From a virus, in the IMG/VR virus record IMGVR_UViG_3300020193_000089, positions 1 to 31,359 of that record: 31,359 nucleotides of DNA. One strand, written 5' to 3'. Position numbers and translations under genes: made by a program. The notes beneath the pieces are model-generated. The model did not search any database. It was not told the origin of the DNA and saw only the letters and a program-made list of their open reading frames with translations. Positions 1 through 8,511 of this stretch are shown piece after piece. The stretch's first letter is position 1; the number at the start of each line of letters is the position of its first letter.

Positions 1-25
1 TAACCCAGCACTTCAGGAAGTAGTT

Positions 26-463
26 ATGAAATCAATTCAATTAGAATCTCAAAAAGCCTTTAGAAAAGCCGTACACGGAGTACTTGGAATCCCTTACGGA
101 CTACCGGAATCATTAGACCTCTCCGACACTCCCGAATTTGCTCAAGACGGAACTCAAAAAATTAAAAAATTACCAATCACTACACTAGATCCGATTGCAC
201 GAACTCTTTCTTATATAGCAAAAAAAAGAGGCTGTTACGATATCACTAAAGAAACTGATCTTACCACTATCAGTGATAGAGATTTTGCTGCCTACAAGTA
301 CGGAGCTTTCAGCTGCGACCTCTCTGACGACTTACGTCGTGTACTGTACGACCTTGGCATCAAACAAGATATCGATTCTGACTATTATTTAAATATTTAC
401 GATTATATTGAAACGTTAACTGATCGTTTAGAAAAAGAAAAACTACTCTACTTAGAGTGGTAA
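26..463 (+). CDS. Hypothetical protein upstream of the scaffold gene
   Basis: A 145-residue soluble protein that I do not recognise. The sequence is mixed alpha/beta in character, with an acidic, tyrosine-rich C-terminal half that includes DSDYYLNIYDYIETL and ends in LYLEW. No signal peptide, membrane segment or catalytic motif is visible. It starts at an ATG close to the window edge. It lies just upstream of the prohead core and capsid genes, in the area where T4-like phages keep head-morphogenesis genes (portal, prohead protease), so a head-related role is possible, but the sequence alone does not support one. Codon use matches its neighbours and the frame is uninterrupted, so I am fairly sure it is a real gene. 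Confidence 0.7.
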   Translation: MKSIQLESQKAFRKAVHGVLGIPYGLPESLDLSDTPEFAQDGTQKIKKLPITTLDPIARTLSYIAKKRGCYDITKETDLTTISDRDFAAYKYGAFSCDLSDDLRRVLYDLGIKQDIDSDYYLNIYDYIETLTDRLEKEKLLYLEW

Positions 464-506
464 TAAAAAATTTTCACTAAGAATCAAGGTTTTCCGTACA
501 GGCAGA

Positions 507-516
507 GATATTTATG
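507..516 (+). promoter_or_regulatory. Candidate late promoter, GATATTTATG
   Basis: The core TATTTAT at 509-515 is one copy of an element found in nearly all longer gaps of this window. Here it sits about 90 bases before the prohead core gene, leaving an unusually long leader. The promoter role is inferred from position and recurrence. Confidence 0.5.
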
Positions 517-521
517 AACGT

Positions 522-541
522 ATGCCATCCTAATATGGCAT
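522..541 (+). other. Leader hairpin before the scaffold gene
   Basis: ATGCCAT (522-528) and ATGGCAT (535-541) form a perfect 7-bp stem with a 6-base loop. No T-run follows, so it is not an intrinsic terminator. It lies just downstream of the candidate promoter and would sit in the 5' leader of the prohead core mRNA, where it could affect stability or processing. Confidence 0.4.
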
Positions 542-605
542 CTCGTATTCTATACACCCTTATATTGCTACACTCTAATTAGCAATCCCCGAAACAAATT
601 TCAAG

Positions 606-1817
606 ATGGAAAATCAAGAATTGTTTAAGCAAGCAATCCTTGACGCAAAGGCTGTTCGTGAGACTGCAATGGCTGCCGCCAGAACTACTCTCGCCGAGCA
701 TTTCGAGCCTTTCATCAAGGAAACAATGTCCAAGACTCTTTCTGAAGAAATGGAAGAAGAAGGCATTGAAGAGGGAGCTGAAGTTGAAGAAGCTAAAATG
801 CATCACAAAAAGGTTGAAGAAGCCGAAATGCATGATGAAGCTGCTGATATGGAAGAATCAACCCTCGATGAAATCTTAGCTGAACTGGACGCTCTTTCTG
901 AAGAGAAAGTAGAAGAAGGAGAAGACAAAGTTGAAGAAGGACACGTTAAGTCTGACGGATACGATGGAAAGAAAGCTAAAGGTGAAACTGGTTATGATGA
1001 GAAAGCCAAGACTAGTCATGGTGATCACAAACTTCACGAAGCTGATGATGAAAAAGAAGAAGAAGACGACGAGGCTGAAGAAGCCGGCGAGGACCTTACT
1101 AAAGACATCGAAGCGGCTAGAGGCGGTGAAGAGCAAGAAGTAGTTGATATTACTGTAGGTGAATTGAAAGACATCATTCGTGATGTATTCATGCAATTAC
1201 AGGGCGGTGATATGGCTCCTGGAGCATCACTAGATGGCGGTACTGAACTTGCAACAGATTTAGGAAGCGGCGGAGAAATGGAGGCAGGAGAAGAGGAAGA
1301 AATTTCTCTTGATGAAATTCTAGCCGAACTTGAAGAAGAAGAGCATAAAATGGAAGAAGTTAAGAAAAAGCATCACCACAATGATAAAGTAGATGAAGGT
1401 ACAGGACCGGGTGGTGAGATCGATCCTAAAGCCGAAAGCACTTACAAGGTTGAAGAAATAAAGAAAGAGCTTAATGAAGCTGTTAAAACGATAAAAGCAC
1501 TTAAAACCGAACTTAATGAAATCAATCTTTTCAGTGCAAAACTTCTATATGTAAATAAAATATTCAAGGCAAAAAATCTTTCTGAATCACAAAAAACGAA
1601 AGTAATCAACGCATTTGACAGAACAACAACAATCAAAGAGGTTGAGAATACTTACAAAACTTTACTTGAGTCAATTAGTGTAGAAGCTAAAAAAACTTCA
1701 CTTAAAGAATCCGTAGGTTTTGCATCAAAACCAATCGGTAGCGCTCCAGCTCGTCCGATTGTTGAAGCCGATGCTTTTGTATCAAGATGGCAACAGCTTG
1801 CTGGAATAAAAAAATAA
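606..1817 (+). CDS. Prohead core scaffold protein, T4 gp22-like
   Basis: A 403-residue, strongly acidic protein directly upstream of the major capsid gene, as gene 22 precedes 23 in T4. Residues 45-175 are low complexity and rich in Glu, Lys and Asp. Two copies of the motif LDEILAEL occur near residues 87 and 235. From about residue 290 to 370 there is a helical, coiled-coil region containing ELNEINLFSAKLLYVNKIF, a stretch I associate with phage core proteins of this type. The C terminus reads FVSRWQQLAGI. Scaffold proteins of the T4 group fill the prohead and are degraded by the gp21 protease; several (I/L)-x-E tripeptides here would suit that enzyme, which would have to be encoded outside the window. 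T4 gp22 is shorter (about 270 residues), the difference lying in the acidic region. Only 26 bases separate it from the capsid start. Confidence 0.85.
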   Translation: MENQELFKQAILDAKAVRETAMAAARTTLAEHFEPFIKETMSKTLSEEMEEEGIEEGAEVEEAKMHHKKVEEAEMHDEAADMEESTLDEILAELDALSEEKVEEGEDKVEEGHVKSDGYDGKKAKGETGYDEKAKTSHGDHKLHEADDEKEEEDDEAEEAGEDLTKDIEAARGGEEQEVVDITVGELKDIIRDVFMQLQGGDMAPGASLDGGTELATDLGSGGEMEAGEEEEISLDEILAELEEEEHKMEEVKKKHHHNDKVDEGTGPGGEIDPKAESTYKVEEIKKELNEAVKTIKALKTELNEINLFSAKLLYVNKIFKAKNLSESQKTKVINAFDRTTTIKEVENTYKTLLESISVEAKKTSLKESVGFASKPIGSAPARPIVEADAFVSRWQQLAGIKK

Positions 1818-1843
1818 CAATCTCTAAACTAAACATTAAAAAA

Positions 1844-3526
1844 ATGTCAAACCTAGTTAATTCCCTTCTAGAAAGCGCTAACCCATATACCGATCAAATG
1901 GGGGTTAGTCAGAAACTTGCTAAGAAGTGGGCTAAGTCCGGCCTACTCGAGGGTTTGAAAGATTACGACCGAACTAATATGGCCGTTATTCTTGAAAACC
2001 AAGCAAAACAACTCGTACTTGAATCTTCTACAACTGGTGGTGGCGTAACCAACGGTGCAACCTTTACTCCTGGTAATGGTGAGCAGTGGGCTGGTGTAGC
2101 TTTACCTCTCGTTCGTAAGATCTTCGGACAAATTGCGTCAAAAGAGTTCGTTAGCGTACAGCCAATGAACCTCCCTGCTGGTCTAGTATTTTACTTAGAT
2201 TTCCAGTATGGTAACAACATCCCTAAGCCTTTCGTAAAGGGACAATCTGTTTATGGTACTCTAAACCAAACTGCTACTAGCGGATTTGGTAACCTTGCTG
2301 AAGGTGGTCTTTATGGTCAAGGCCGTTACGGATATTCTATCAACCAGTTTTCTGCTTCTGCAGGTACAGTTGTAACAACTGCCGCAACTTTTGCTAACGT
2401 TAACTTCAACCAAGACTACTCTCAGTCTGTTGTAGATAGCAAGATGATTCAGATCGCAGTTCCTACTTCTTCTTTAAGCACCCCTGACCTTAACGGTATC
2501 CGTGCTTTCGAATTGAGCGCTAGCTCTGCTATACTATCCCCTTCTACTTTGATTAATGATTTTACTACTTTATCCGGTGGCGATATCTTATTCTATGTAA
2601 GCGGATCAAATGCAGCAGCTATCGATGCTGTAACCGGTTCACTTATTGTATTCTACAATAAGCAAACCAATTTCCAAACTCGCGGTGATTTTGAAGATGC
2701 ACCTGGTGATACACCAACACCATTCTCTAATCCGAACGCTGCCTCTTCAACTACGATCGTTATACCCGAGATTAACGTTCAGATGAAGTCAGAGACCATC
2801 TCAGCTAAGACACGTAAGTTGAAAGCACAATGGACTCCGGAATTCGCTCAGGATCTTAATGCTTATCATAGCTTGGATGCTGAAGCTGAATTGACCGGTA
2901 TGCTTTCTGAGTATATCTCTCTTGAGATTGATCTTGAGATTCTTGATATGCTTATTGAGAACGCACAGACAGTTGCTAACTGGTCAGCTCAAATCGGTAA
3001 TCAAATTAACGCTGCCGGTACTGCTTACACAAGCAATACTGCTGGTGCTTACTACAACCAAATGTCTTGGTTCCAAACTTTGGGTATCAAGCTTCAGGCT
3101 GTATCTAACAAAATCCACCAGTTGACCCTTCGCGGCGGTGCTAACTTCCTAGTTTGTTCTCCAACTGTAGCTACAATCCTTGAATCTATTCCTGGATTTG
3201 CTGCTGACTCAGACGGAGCTGCAGATACTATGAAGTATGCATTCGGTGTTCAGAAAATCGGTCAGTTAAACAGTCGTTATAAGGTTTACAAAAACCCATA
3301 TATGACTGAGAACACTATTTTGATGGGCTTCCGTGGTAACCAATTCCTAGAGTGTGGTGCCGTTTACGCCCCATACGTACCGTTAATTATGACACCTCTA
3401 GTGTACGATCCAGATACCTTCACACCAAGAAAAGGTATTATGACTCGCTACGCGAAGAAGATGATTCGTCCTGAGTACTACGGTAAGGTATACGTTGCTA
3501 ACTTAAACGTAGCTCAAGCTAGCTAA
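1844..3526 (+). CDS. Major capsid protein, T4 gp23-like
   Basis: A 560-residue HK97-fold capsid protein that forms the head shell hexamers; T4 gp23 has 521 residues. I chose the ATG at 1844, behind the A-rich leader ATTAAAAAA, because it gives the expected N terminus (MSNLVNSLLESANPY). The reading frame extends to an upstream ATG at 1787, but that would overlap the scaffold gene and add 19 unrelated residues. The N-terminal region has candidate prohead-protease sites of the (I/L)-x-E type, LLE ending at residue 10 and ILE ending at residue 51, followed by ENQAKQLVLES, typical of gp23 relatives. The conserved core includes WTPEFAQDLNAYHSLDAEAEL and the C-terminal ILMGFRG and YAPYVPLIMTPLVYDPDTF stretches. 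A strong terminator follows, consistent with very high expression. Confidence 0.95.
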   Translation: MSNLVNSLLESANPYTDQMGVSQKLAKKWAKSGLLEGLKDYDRTNMAVILENQAKQLVLESSTTGGGVTNGATFTPGNGEQWAGVALPLVRKIFGQIASKEFVSVQPMNLPAGLVFYLDFQYGNNIPKPFVKGQSVYGTLNQTATSGFGNLAEGGLYGQGRYGYSINQFSASAGTVVTTAATFANVNFNQDYSQSVVDSKMIQIAVPTSSLSTPDLNGIRAFELSASSAILSPSTLINDFTTLSGGDILFYVSGSNAAAIDAVTGSLIVFYNKQTNFQTRGDFEDAPGDTPTPFSNPNAASSTTIVIPEINVQMKSETISAKTRKLKAQWTPEFAQDLNAYHSLDAEAELTGMLSEYISLEIDLEILDMLIENAQTVANWSAQIGNQINAAGTAYTSNTAGAYYNQMSWFQTLGIKLQAVSNKIHQLTLRGGANFLVCSPTVATILESIPGFAADSDGAADTMKYAFGVQKIGQLNSRYKVYKNPYMTENTILMGFRGNQFLECGAVYAPYVPLIMTPLVYDPDTFTPRKGIMTRYAKKMIRPEYYGKVYVANLNVAQAS

Positions 3527-3550
3527 CTTAGACTAGCTTAAAAAATAAAG

Positions 3551-3577
3551 ACCGGCCCTGTAAGGCCGGTTTTTTTT
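3551..3577 (+). terminator. Intrinsic terminator after the capsid gene
   Basis: ACCGGCC (3551-3557) pairs perfectly with GGCCGGT (3564-3570) around a 6-base loop and is followed directly by a run of T. This is a textbook GC-rich Rho-independent terminator 25 bases after the capsid stop codon. Confidence 0.93.
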
Positions 3578-3590
3578 ATACTTATATCTA

Positions 3591-3600
3591 CTATTTATAT
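3591..3600 (+). promoter_or_regulatory. Candidate late promoter, CTATTTATAT
   Basis: The core TATTTAT (3592-3598) lies between the capsid terminator and the next gene, ending 13 bases before its ATG. It restarts transcription exactly where a terminator has stopped it, which is good positional support. Confidence 0.6.
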
Positions 3601-3611
3601 TAAAATTATTA

Positions 3612-3881
3612 ATGCCTACTCTATTAGATTTAAGCAGAGATCCATACGGATTAAACGGTGGTACAATCGTTAGTGGATCAATAAATACAAAAGCTGATGC
3701 ATTTTGGTATCTACCAGTAACAAATACTACCGCAATAATATCATTCAGCAGTCTAACTGGAGGACCGATTAGTGCATCATTTACAGCCGGTAACGGTGTT
3801 TTCGGCGCAATTACTGAAGTCTCACAGTCATCCGGTATCGCCGTTCTCTACTCAGGTTCTTATCAATACCCCAACCCCTAA
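3612..3881 (+). CDS. Small virion-like protein, own promoter and terminator
   Basis: An 89-residue protein of unknown family. It is rich in Ser, Thr, Gly and hydrophobic beta-type residues (for example AIISFSSLTGGPISASFTAG and IAVLYSGSYQY), resembling the short beta-structured domains of phage decoration or fibre proteins. It has no signal peptide, membrane helix or cysteine. It is framed by the capsid terminator and a candidate promoter upstream and by a second terminator downstream, so it appears to be an independent, strongly expressed unit right after the capsid gene. A capsid decoration or vertex role is my inference from that place and composition; a fibre-associated protein is the main alternative. 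Confidence 0.75.
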   Translation: MPTLLDLSRDPYGLNGGTIVSGSINTKADAFWYLPVTNTTAIISFSSLTGGPISASFTAGNGVFGAITEVSQSSGIAVLYSGSYQYPNP

Positions 3882-3909
3882 TATAAATCCTTGAAAATAT
3901 ATAATATAG

Positions 3910-3931
3910 AACCCTCTTTTGAGGGTTTTTT
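3910..3931 (+). terminator. Intrinsic terminator before phoH-like gene
   Basis: ACCCTC (3911-3916) pairs with GAGGGT (3921-3926) around TTTT, extended by one A-T pair, and runs into a T-rich tract. It lies about 30 bases after the stop of the small virion-like gene. Confidence 0.88.
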
Positions 3932-3946
3932 ATTCTCTTTTGCTTA

Positions 3947-3957
3947 CTATTTATATC
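3947..3957 (+). promoter_or_regulatory. Candidate late promoter, CTATTTATATC
   Basis: The core TATTTAT (3948-3954) follows a terminator and ends 16 bases before the ATG of the PhoH-family gene. Same element as in the other gaps. Confidence 0.6.
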
Positions 3958-3970
3958 AAACGGTCTATGC

Positions 3971-4645
3971 ATGGTGACAACAACAGTTACAAGAAAGAAA
4001 AAACTTAAGAATCCAATTAAATTTCAGGTTACACTTAATGAAGAACAGAAAGTTGCGAAATCAGTTATTCTTGAAAACAAGATAACAGTACTAAAAGGTA
4101 GTGCAGGATCAGGAAAATCGATAGTAGCTGCTCAAGCTGCACTCGATCTACTCTTTACCGGACAGGTTGAAAAGGTAATACTAACTAGACCTGCCGTAAC
4201 TGCTGGAGAAGAATTAGGTTTCATGCCCGGAGATAAAGACGCTAAGCTAGCTCCCTATACAGCAGCTATATACGATAATATGTATAGGCTCTATAATAAG
4301 GAAAAGATAGATAGAGAAATTATTGAAGGTAGAATAGAGGTTATTCCGGTAGCATTTATGAGAGGCAGGAATCTTACAAACTGTTGTGTAGTAGTAGACG
4401 AAGGCCAAAATATTACACACAGGCAGATGGAGCTAATTCTTGGTAGAATATGTGAAGGATCAAGAATGATTATATGTGGTGATACTGCACAGATTGATTT
4501 AAAAGATAAAAAATTATCAGGTTTTGGATTTATATGTAATAACTTGACCAACGTAATAGGTTTTTCAGTTGTAACTCTGAAAACTAATCATCGCGATCCA
4601 ATCGTTGAAGATATTTTGAAAATTTATTTAGATCATAGAGATTAA
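3971..4645 (+). CDS. phoH: PhoH-family P-loop ATPase
   Basis: A 224-residue protein with the complete PhoH core. The Walker A motif GSAGSGKS is at residues 43-50, and the Walker B motif VVVDEGQN begins at residue 140. RPAVTAGEELGFMPGD (about 73-88) and the region MIICGDTAQIDL are also characteristic of PhoH proteins. E. coli PhoH is longer (about 350 residues); phage forms commonly consist of little more than this ATPase domain, as here. PhoH proteins bind and hydrolyse ATP and are linked to phosphate stress and RNA metabolism; their role in phages is not settled. The gene stands between the capsid and neck genes behind its own candidate promoter, and its stop is 3 bases from the next ATG, so it is probably cotranscribed with the neck genes. 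Confidence 0.93.
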   Translation: MVTTTVTRKKKLKNPIKFQVTLNEEQKVAKSVILENKITVLKGSAGSGKSIVAAQAALDLLFTGQVEKVILTRPAVTAGEELGFMPGDKDAKLAPYTAAIYDNMYRLYNKEKIDREIIEGRIEVIPVAFMRGRNLTNCCVVVDEGQNITHRQMELILGRICEGSRMIICGDTAQIDLKDKKLSGFGFICNNLTNVIGFSVVTLKTNHRDPIVEDILKIYLDHRD

Positions 4646-4648
4646 AAA

Positions 4649-5839
4649 ATGGCTAATCCAATAATTTATAACGGCGATCCAGGGCCAATTTCAGGCAGTA
4701 CCCCATTTGGATTTTACGATAATGACGCTGATTATCAAACCGATGGACCAAAAGTAGCAAACTACTGTGCATGGAAACTAGGATATCCCGTACTCGACGT
4801 TGAACTACAGTCCGGATCGATTTACGCTTGTTTTGAAGAAGCCGTTTCAATCTACGCCGAAGAATTATATCAACTTAAGATAAAAGACAATTACCTAACG
4901 CTTGAAGGACAGCCGACTTCCTCTCTATTAAACAGTATTGTAGTCTCGCCTAACTTAACCAACCTAGTTAATATAGCCGAAACTTACGGTCAAGTAGCAG
5001 GAGTAGGTGGATTTATAAGTTGGAGAAGTGGTTCGTTGGAACTTATATCTGGAGAGCAAAACTATAACGTATACGACTGGGCAGTAGCATCACAGAGTAT
5101 GAGTCCGGGAGATAGAATAGTAATTCAAAGAATAATGTATCAAGCACCGCCTGCGATTTACGGATACGGGTATGGTGCTTATTATCCTCAATTAGGTGGA
5201 TCGGGTGCATGGCCTGGTAGTTGGGGCGGATACGGAGCTATGGGTGGAGGGAACAACGCTGCTACTTATTATCCTGTATTTTGGGATATTCAAAGAATTC
5301 AAGAATTAGAAATGTCAAATGACGTACGGCTTCCTGAATGGTCGTTTGAGCTTATTGGAACTAACTTAAGAATTACTCCTGTACCTCTAGGCAGTAATTA
5401 TGGCGGATACCGTTCATGTATTTCAATTCAATATGCATTCCAATCAGACCTTATGTCTTTGACTGAAAATAGCCCATACGGCAGTAATAGAGGTCTAGTA
5501 GCAAATGCAGCATTAGCTCCATACGGTCTAATCACATACTCCTATATTAATCAACCGGGCAAACAATGGATCAAAGAATATACAGCTGCACTTACTTCTG
5601 AATTGCTTGGTTTGATACGCGGAAAATACCAAACTGTACTTATTCCAGGGGCAGAAGCTACACTCAATTTTGCTGATTTAATCTCACGTGGTAAAGAAAT
5701 GCAAGTAGCTTTACGTGAAAAATTACGGCTTGACTTCGAAGACATGTCAAGACAGAAGCAGCTCGAAAGAAAACAGTCGGAAAACAATTCTCTTAACGAT
5801 ACTTTAAATAGTATACCGTTAATGGTATATATCGGATAA
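4649..5839 (+). CDS. Neck protein, T4 gp13-like
   Basis: A 396-residue protein that I assign to the gp13-type neck (head completion) family. Evidence is the N-terminal region with ANYCAWKLGYPVLDVELQS followed by CFEEAVSIYAEEL, a pattern seen in neck proteins of marine T4-like phages, and its place directly before gp14- and gp15-like genes. In T4, gp13 and gp14 form the neck that closes the filled head and receives the tail. A Gly/Tyr-rich segment around residues 170-210 looks like an insertion or flexible loop. It is longer than T4 gp13 (309 residues). The ATG at 4649 follows ATTAAAAA; there is no Shine-Dalgarno sequence. It ends 2 bases before the next gene, which suggests translational coupling. 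The assignment rests on pattern and context, not an alignment. Confidence 0.75.
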   Translation: MANPIIYNGDPGPISGSTPFGFYDNDADYQTDGPKVANYCAWKLGYPVLDVELQSGSIYACFEEAVSIYAEELYQLKIKDNYLTLEGQPTSSLLNSIVVSPNLTNLVNIAETYGQVAGVGGFISWRSGSLELISGEQNYNVYDWAVASQSMSPGDRIVIQRIMYQAPPAIYGYGYGAYYPQLGGSGAWPGSWGGYGAMGGGNNAATYYPVFWDIQRIQELEMSNDVRLPEWSFELIGTNLRITPVPLGSNYGGYRSCISIQYAFQSDLMSLTENSPYGSNRGLVANAALAPYGLITYSYINQPGKQWIKEYTAALTSELLGLIRGKYQTVLIPGAEATLNFADLISRGKEMQVALREKLRLDFEDMSRQKQLERKQSENNSLNDTLNSIPLMVYIG

Positions 5840-5841
5840 CT

Positions 5842-6336
5842 ATGGCACTGTTCGGTTCAGTAAGAGATGCAACAATGCAACTTGGCGTAGCTGGCGAGTT
5901 TGTAAATAACGTAGTAACCCAGCAAATAGGCTACTATAAGGTAGTAATACCCTCATCCCCTCCGAATATCTATGGAGAATCATCAGTTAAGCAGTATATC
6001 GGCCCGGTACTTTTAAACTGTTTAATAGACAGGGGCGACTTCTCTACAATCACTGATAATAATTTCGGACCTGATAGTAGAAGGGAAGTAGATTTTAGAT
6101 TTTTAAAGCCTGATCTAGAATTAGCTAATATAGTGCCTGAGACCGGTGATATTATTATGTATAACGAATTATATTACGAAGTAGATAATACTAACGAAAA
6201 TCAGCTTTTCCTTGGAAAAGATCCCAACTATTCTTACTCCGAAGGATTAAACAACTTTGGTGCTAGTTTTTCTATCATTTTAAACACCCATATGACATCA
6301 CCTGAAAGATTAGGTATAACACAACAGAGACTCTAA
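5842..6336 (+). CDS. Neck protein, T4 gp14-like
   Basis: A 164-residue protein with the segment IVPETGDIIMYNELYYEVDNT followed closely by NQLFLGKDPNY, which I recognise from gp14-type neck proteins. It would form the neck collar with the preceding gp13-like protein at the head-tail junction. T4 gp14 is longer (256 residues), so this is a compact version. The gene is packed between its neighbours with gaps of 2 and 1 bases, which fits stoichiometric expression of neck parts. No signal peptide or membrane segment. The order gp13-gp14-gp15 matches T4 and supports the call. Confidence 0.75.
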   Translation: MALFGSVRDATMQLGVAGEFVNNVVTQQIGYYKVVIPSSPPNIYGESSVKQYIGPVLLNCLIDRGDFSTITDNNFGPDSRREVDFRFLKPDLELANIVPETGDIIMYNELYYEVDNTNENQLFLGKDPNYSYSEGLNNFGASFSIILNTHMTSPERLGITQQRL

Positions 6337-6337
6337 T

Positions 6338-7198
6338 ATGCCACAAATAGTACGTCCAGAGAATAGAAGGGAGTTTATGAATAAACTTATCATACCTGCT
6401 GATCCGCAGTATGGTAATCCAAATATAGTTTTTTCTGAACCATTTAAACCAGGACAACCAGAATTTAACAGGGCATATGAAACTGCTTTTGAACCTACAG
6501 GAGACAAAAAATTCTCAATAGGATTAAAAGATATTGATCAATCAATAATGTACCATTTTGCAAACGTTCTTAAGCTTACGGTATTTCAAAACAATTCTAC
6601 GGTACTTGTACCTGTTATATACGGTTCACCTGAAAAATGGAAGTCAATACAAAAAGACGGATACTATCGTAATAATGTAGCAAAAATAATGTCCCCTCTT
6701 TTAGTTTTTAAAAGATCTTCAGTTGTACAGAATAGAACGCTCGGAAATAAAATAGACGGTAATGTTGCTAAAAATGTTCAACTATACGAAAAGGCTTTCT
6801 CAAAAAGAAACGTATATGATAACTTCAATGTTTTGCAAAATCAAAAGCCGCAGAAAGAATATACGGTTGTAGTTACGCCTGACTACGTTACTGTAAATTA
6901 TACAGTAATAATGTGGACAAACTATGTTGAGCAAATGAATAAGTTGATAGAAGCTGTTAATTTTGCTTCTAATTCATACTGGGGTGACCCTGATTCATTT
7001 CAGTTTCTTGCGAAAATTGAGACGTTTAATGACGCGCAAGTCTATGATCAAGGTGAAGATAGATTGGTAAGAACTGAATTTGATTTGACTGTCAACGGTT
7101 ACCTTATTCCGGATTCGCTAAATGCCTATTTAGCACAGCTTTCAGGAAAAACTTATAATATATGCAAAATAGTATTTACAACCGAACAGGTGCAGTAA
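6338..7198 (+). CDS. Tail terminator / sheath stabiliser, T4 gp15-like
   Basis: A 286-residue protein similar in length and pattern to T4 gp15 (272 residues), the hexameric protein that caps the tail and joins it to the neck. Shared features that I can see are VPVIYGSPEKWKSIQ near residue 90, the ...IMSPLLVF... strand, the VNYTVIMWTNYVEQMNKLIEA stretch near residue 190, and a C-terminal region ending in FDLTVNGYLIPDS. Together with the two preceding neck genes it completes a 13-14-15 block. Its ATG lies one base after the stop of the gp14-like gene. No signal or membrane features. Confidence 0.8.
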   Translation: MPQIVRPENRREFMNKLIIPADPQYGNPNIVFSEPFKPGQPEFNRAYETAFEPTGDKKFSIGLKDIDQSIMYHFANVLKLTVFQNNSTVLVPVIYGSPEKWKSIQKDGYYRNNVAKIMSPLLVFKRSSVVQNRTLGNKIDGNVAKNVQLYEKAFSKRNVYDNFNVLQNQKPQKEYTVVVTPDYVTVNYTVIMWTNYVEQMNKLIEAVNFASNSYWGDPDSFQFLAKIETFNDAQVYDQGEDRLVRTEFDLTVNGYLIPDSLNAYLAQLSGKTYNICKIVFTTEQVQ

Positions 7199-7226
7199 GG
7201 TAGGTTTCTTATTGTTACGGAACGAA

Positions 7227-7236
7227 CTATTTATAA
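7227..7236 (+). promoter_or_regulatory. Candidate late promoter, CTATTTATAA
   Basis: The core TATTTAT (7228-7234) ends 16 bases before the GTG at 7251. Because the other copies sit the same short distance before starts, this one favours GTG at 7251 over the TTG at 7212 upstream. Confidence 0.55.
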
Positions 7237-7250
7237 TCAAATTTCTTAGA

Positions 7251-8477
7251 GTGGCAGATACTATATCAACTTCCGGTATATCCCCCGGTCAATTAATTAA
7301 GTCCGAACAGGTTCTCAGAATTATTTACGCTCTAAATGGAGTAAGCGGTAGTACAATCCTTATTTCAGGTAGTCTTGGAGTAAGTGGATCTGCAAACTTT
7401 TTAAATACTGTTAATTTTTTTGCAGGATTAACCGGTTCATTATTTGGGACCTCTTCTTATGCTACTACCGCATCGGTTATACAAGGAGCGGCTACAGGGT
7501 CTTTAATTACAACAGCTTCATTTTCTAATCCTTCTATTACATTTACTAAAGGAGACGGTTCAACTTTTTTAGTAAATTTAACAAGTCTTGTTCCTCTTAC
7601 AGCATCACATGCTTTAACTGCTTCTTATTTTAGCGGTTCAATCTCAAATGCTATATCTGCTTCTTATGCTCTTACAGCATCGTATGTTGCTAACGTATCA
7701 TCTTTCCCTTTTACTGGAAGCGCTATTATAAGTGGTAGCTTAAATGTAACGGGGAGTACAAATATAAGCGGCGCTTTATTTGTAAACGGTCTTTCCCTAA
7801 GTGCAGAGAACGGAGGACAATTAGCTATATGGAAATATACATCAAGTTTAAATACAGGAGTAGATCCTGGTAACGGATTTTTTAAACTAAATCAATACTG
7901 GTCATCATCTCCTACTGCTGCATCGTTCGACAATTTTGCGTATGATCCAAACGTAAGTTTTTCAGGTTATTTAGATAATCTAACAGTAGGTACAGTAATA
8001 AAACTTGTAAGCCTTGCAGAAGCAGGTACCTTTAAACTACTACAAATTACAAGCGTAGCACCCCCTGAATCTGGTTACGAAAGTTATGGAGTATCACAGT
8101 TAACTTCAGCAGGTAACGACCCCGCTGAAGGAGATCAATTTGCATTTATACCAGTAGGCGCATCTGGGGAGGGTTTTAATACAATCAACAACGCAGGACC
8201 TGGTAGATTAATTATTTCTGACGGTTCGACTAATGCTGCTACAGCGTCATCTGATTTAATTTACACAGGTAGTACTTTTTTCGTAACCGGGTCAGCTACT
8301 ATTGTAGACATATATAGCAATTATTTTTATGTTAGAAATAAACAGACACAACAGCCTGTATTTACAGTAAGCGAAAGTGTTGTACAGTTCGCGACTCAAT
8401 CAGCGATTCCTACCGGCACTGCACCTAATGGAGGAATATGGTTTACATCAAATAATCTTTATGTAGGTTTAGATTAA
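7251..8477 (+). CDS. Tail fibre-like protein with TASYALTAS repeats
   Basis: A protein of about 408 residues. I place the start at GTG 7251, giving MADTISTSGISPGQLIKSEQ; the open frame reaches a TTG at 7212, but that lies before the candidate promoter. The N-terminal part resembles the short virion-attachment segments of other fibres in this phage type. Residues from about 35 onwards contain many ISGSL/VTGS repeats and TASYALTASYV-type motifs, typical of beta-structured phage fibre shafts. The C-terminal part is less repetitive, with ...GPGRLIISDGSTNAATASS and a final GGIWFTSNNLYVGLD, which probably forms the exposed tip. It is the first of four fibre-like genes in a row. Which part of the virion it attaches to cannot be told from the sequence. 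Confidence 0.75.
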   Translation: MADTISTSGISPGQLIKSEQVLRIIYALNGVSGSTILISGSLGVSGSANFLNTVNFFAGLTGSLFGTSSYATTASVIQGAATGSLITTASFSNPSITFTKGDGSTFLVNLTSLVPLTASHALTASYFSGSISNAISASYALTASYVANVSSFPFTGSAIISGSLNVTGSTNISGALFVNGLSLSAENGGQLAIWKYTSSLNTGVDPGNGFFKLNQYWSSSPTAASFDNFAYDPNVSFSGYLDNLTVGTVIKLVSLAEAGTFKLLQITSVAPPESGYESYGVSQLTSAGNDPAEGDQFAFIPVGASGEGFNTINNAGPGRLIISDGSTNAATASSDLIYTGSTFFVTGSATIVDIYSNYFYVRNKQTQQPVFTVSESVVQFATQSAIPTGTAPNGGIWFTSNNLYVGLD

Positions 8478-8483
8478 AATTAA

Positions 8484-8493
8484 CTATTTATTA
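8484..8493 (+). promoter_or_regulatory. Candidate late promoter, CTATTTATTA
   Basis: The core TATTTAT (8485-8491) fills most of the short gap before the second fibre-like gene and ends 20 bases before its ATG. Confidence 0.55.
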
Positions 8494-8511
8494 AAATAAA
8501 AAGACAGGAAA

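Noticed and set aside
579-1196. Antisense frames opposite the scaffold gene
   Set aside because: Phe/Ser-rich sequences (HFGFFNLF, FFFFFIISF) are the complement of Glu/Lys-rich codons; they are not protein-like and have no leader.
1787-1843. Upstream start for the capsid gene
   Set aside because: It would add 19 residues unlike gp23 N termini and overlap the scaffold gene; the ATG at 1844 has the A-rich leader typical of this window.
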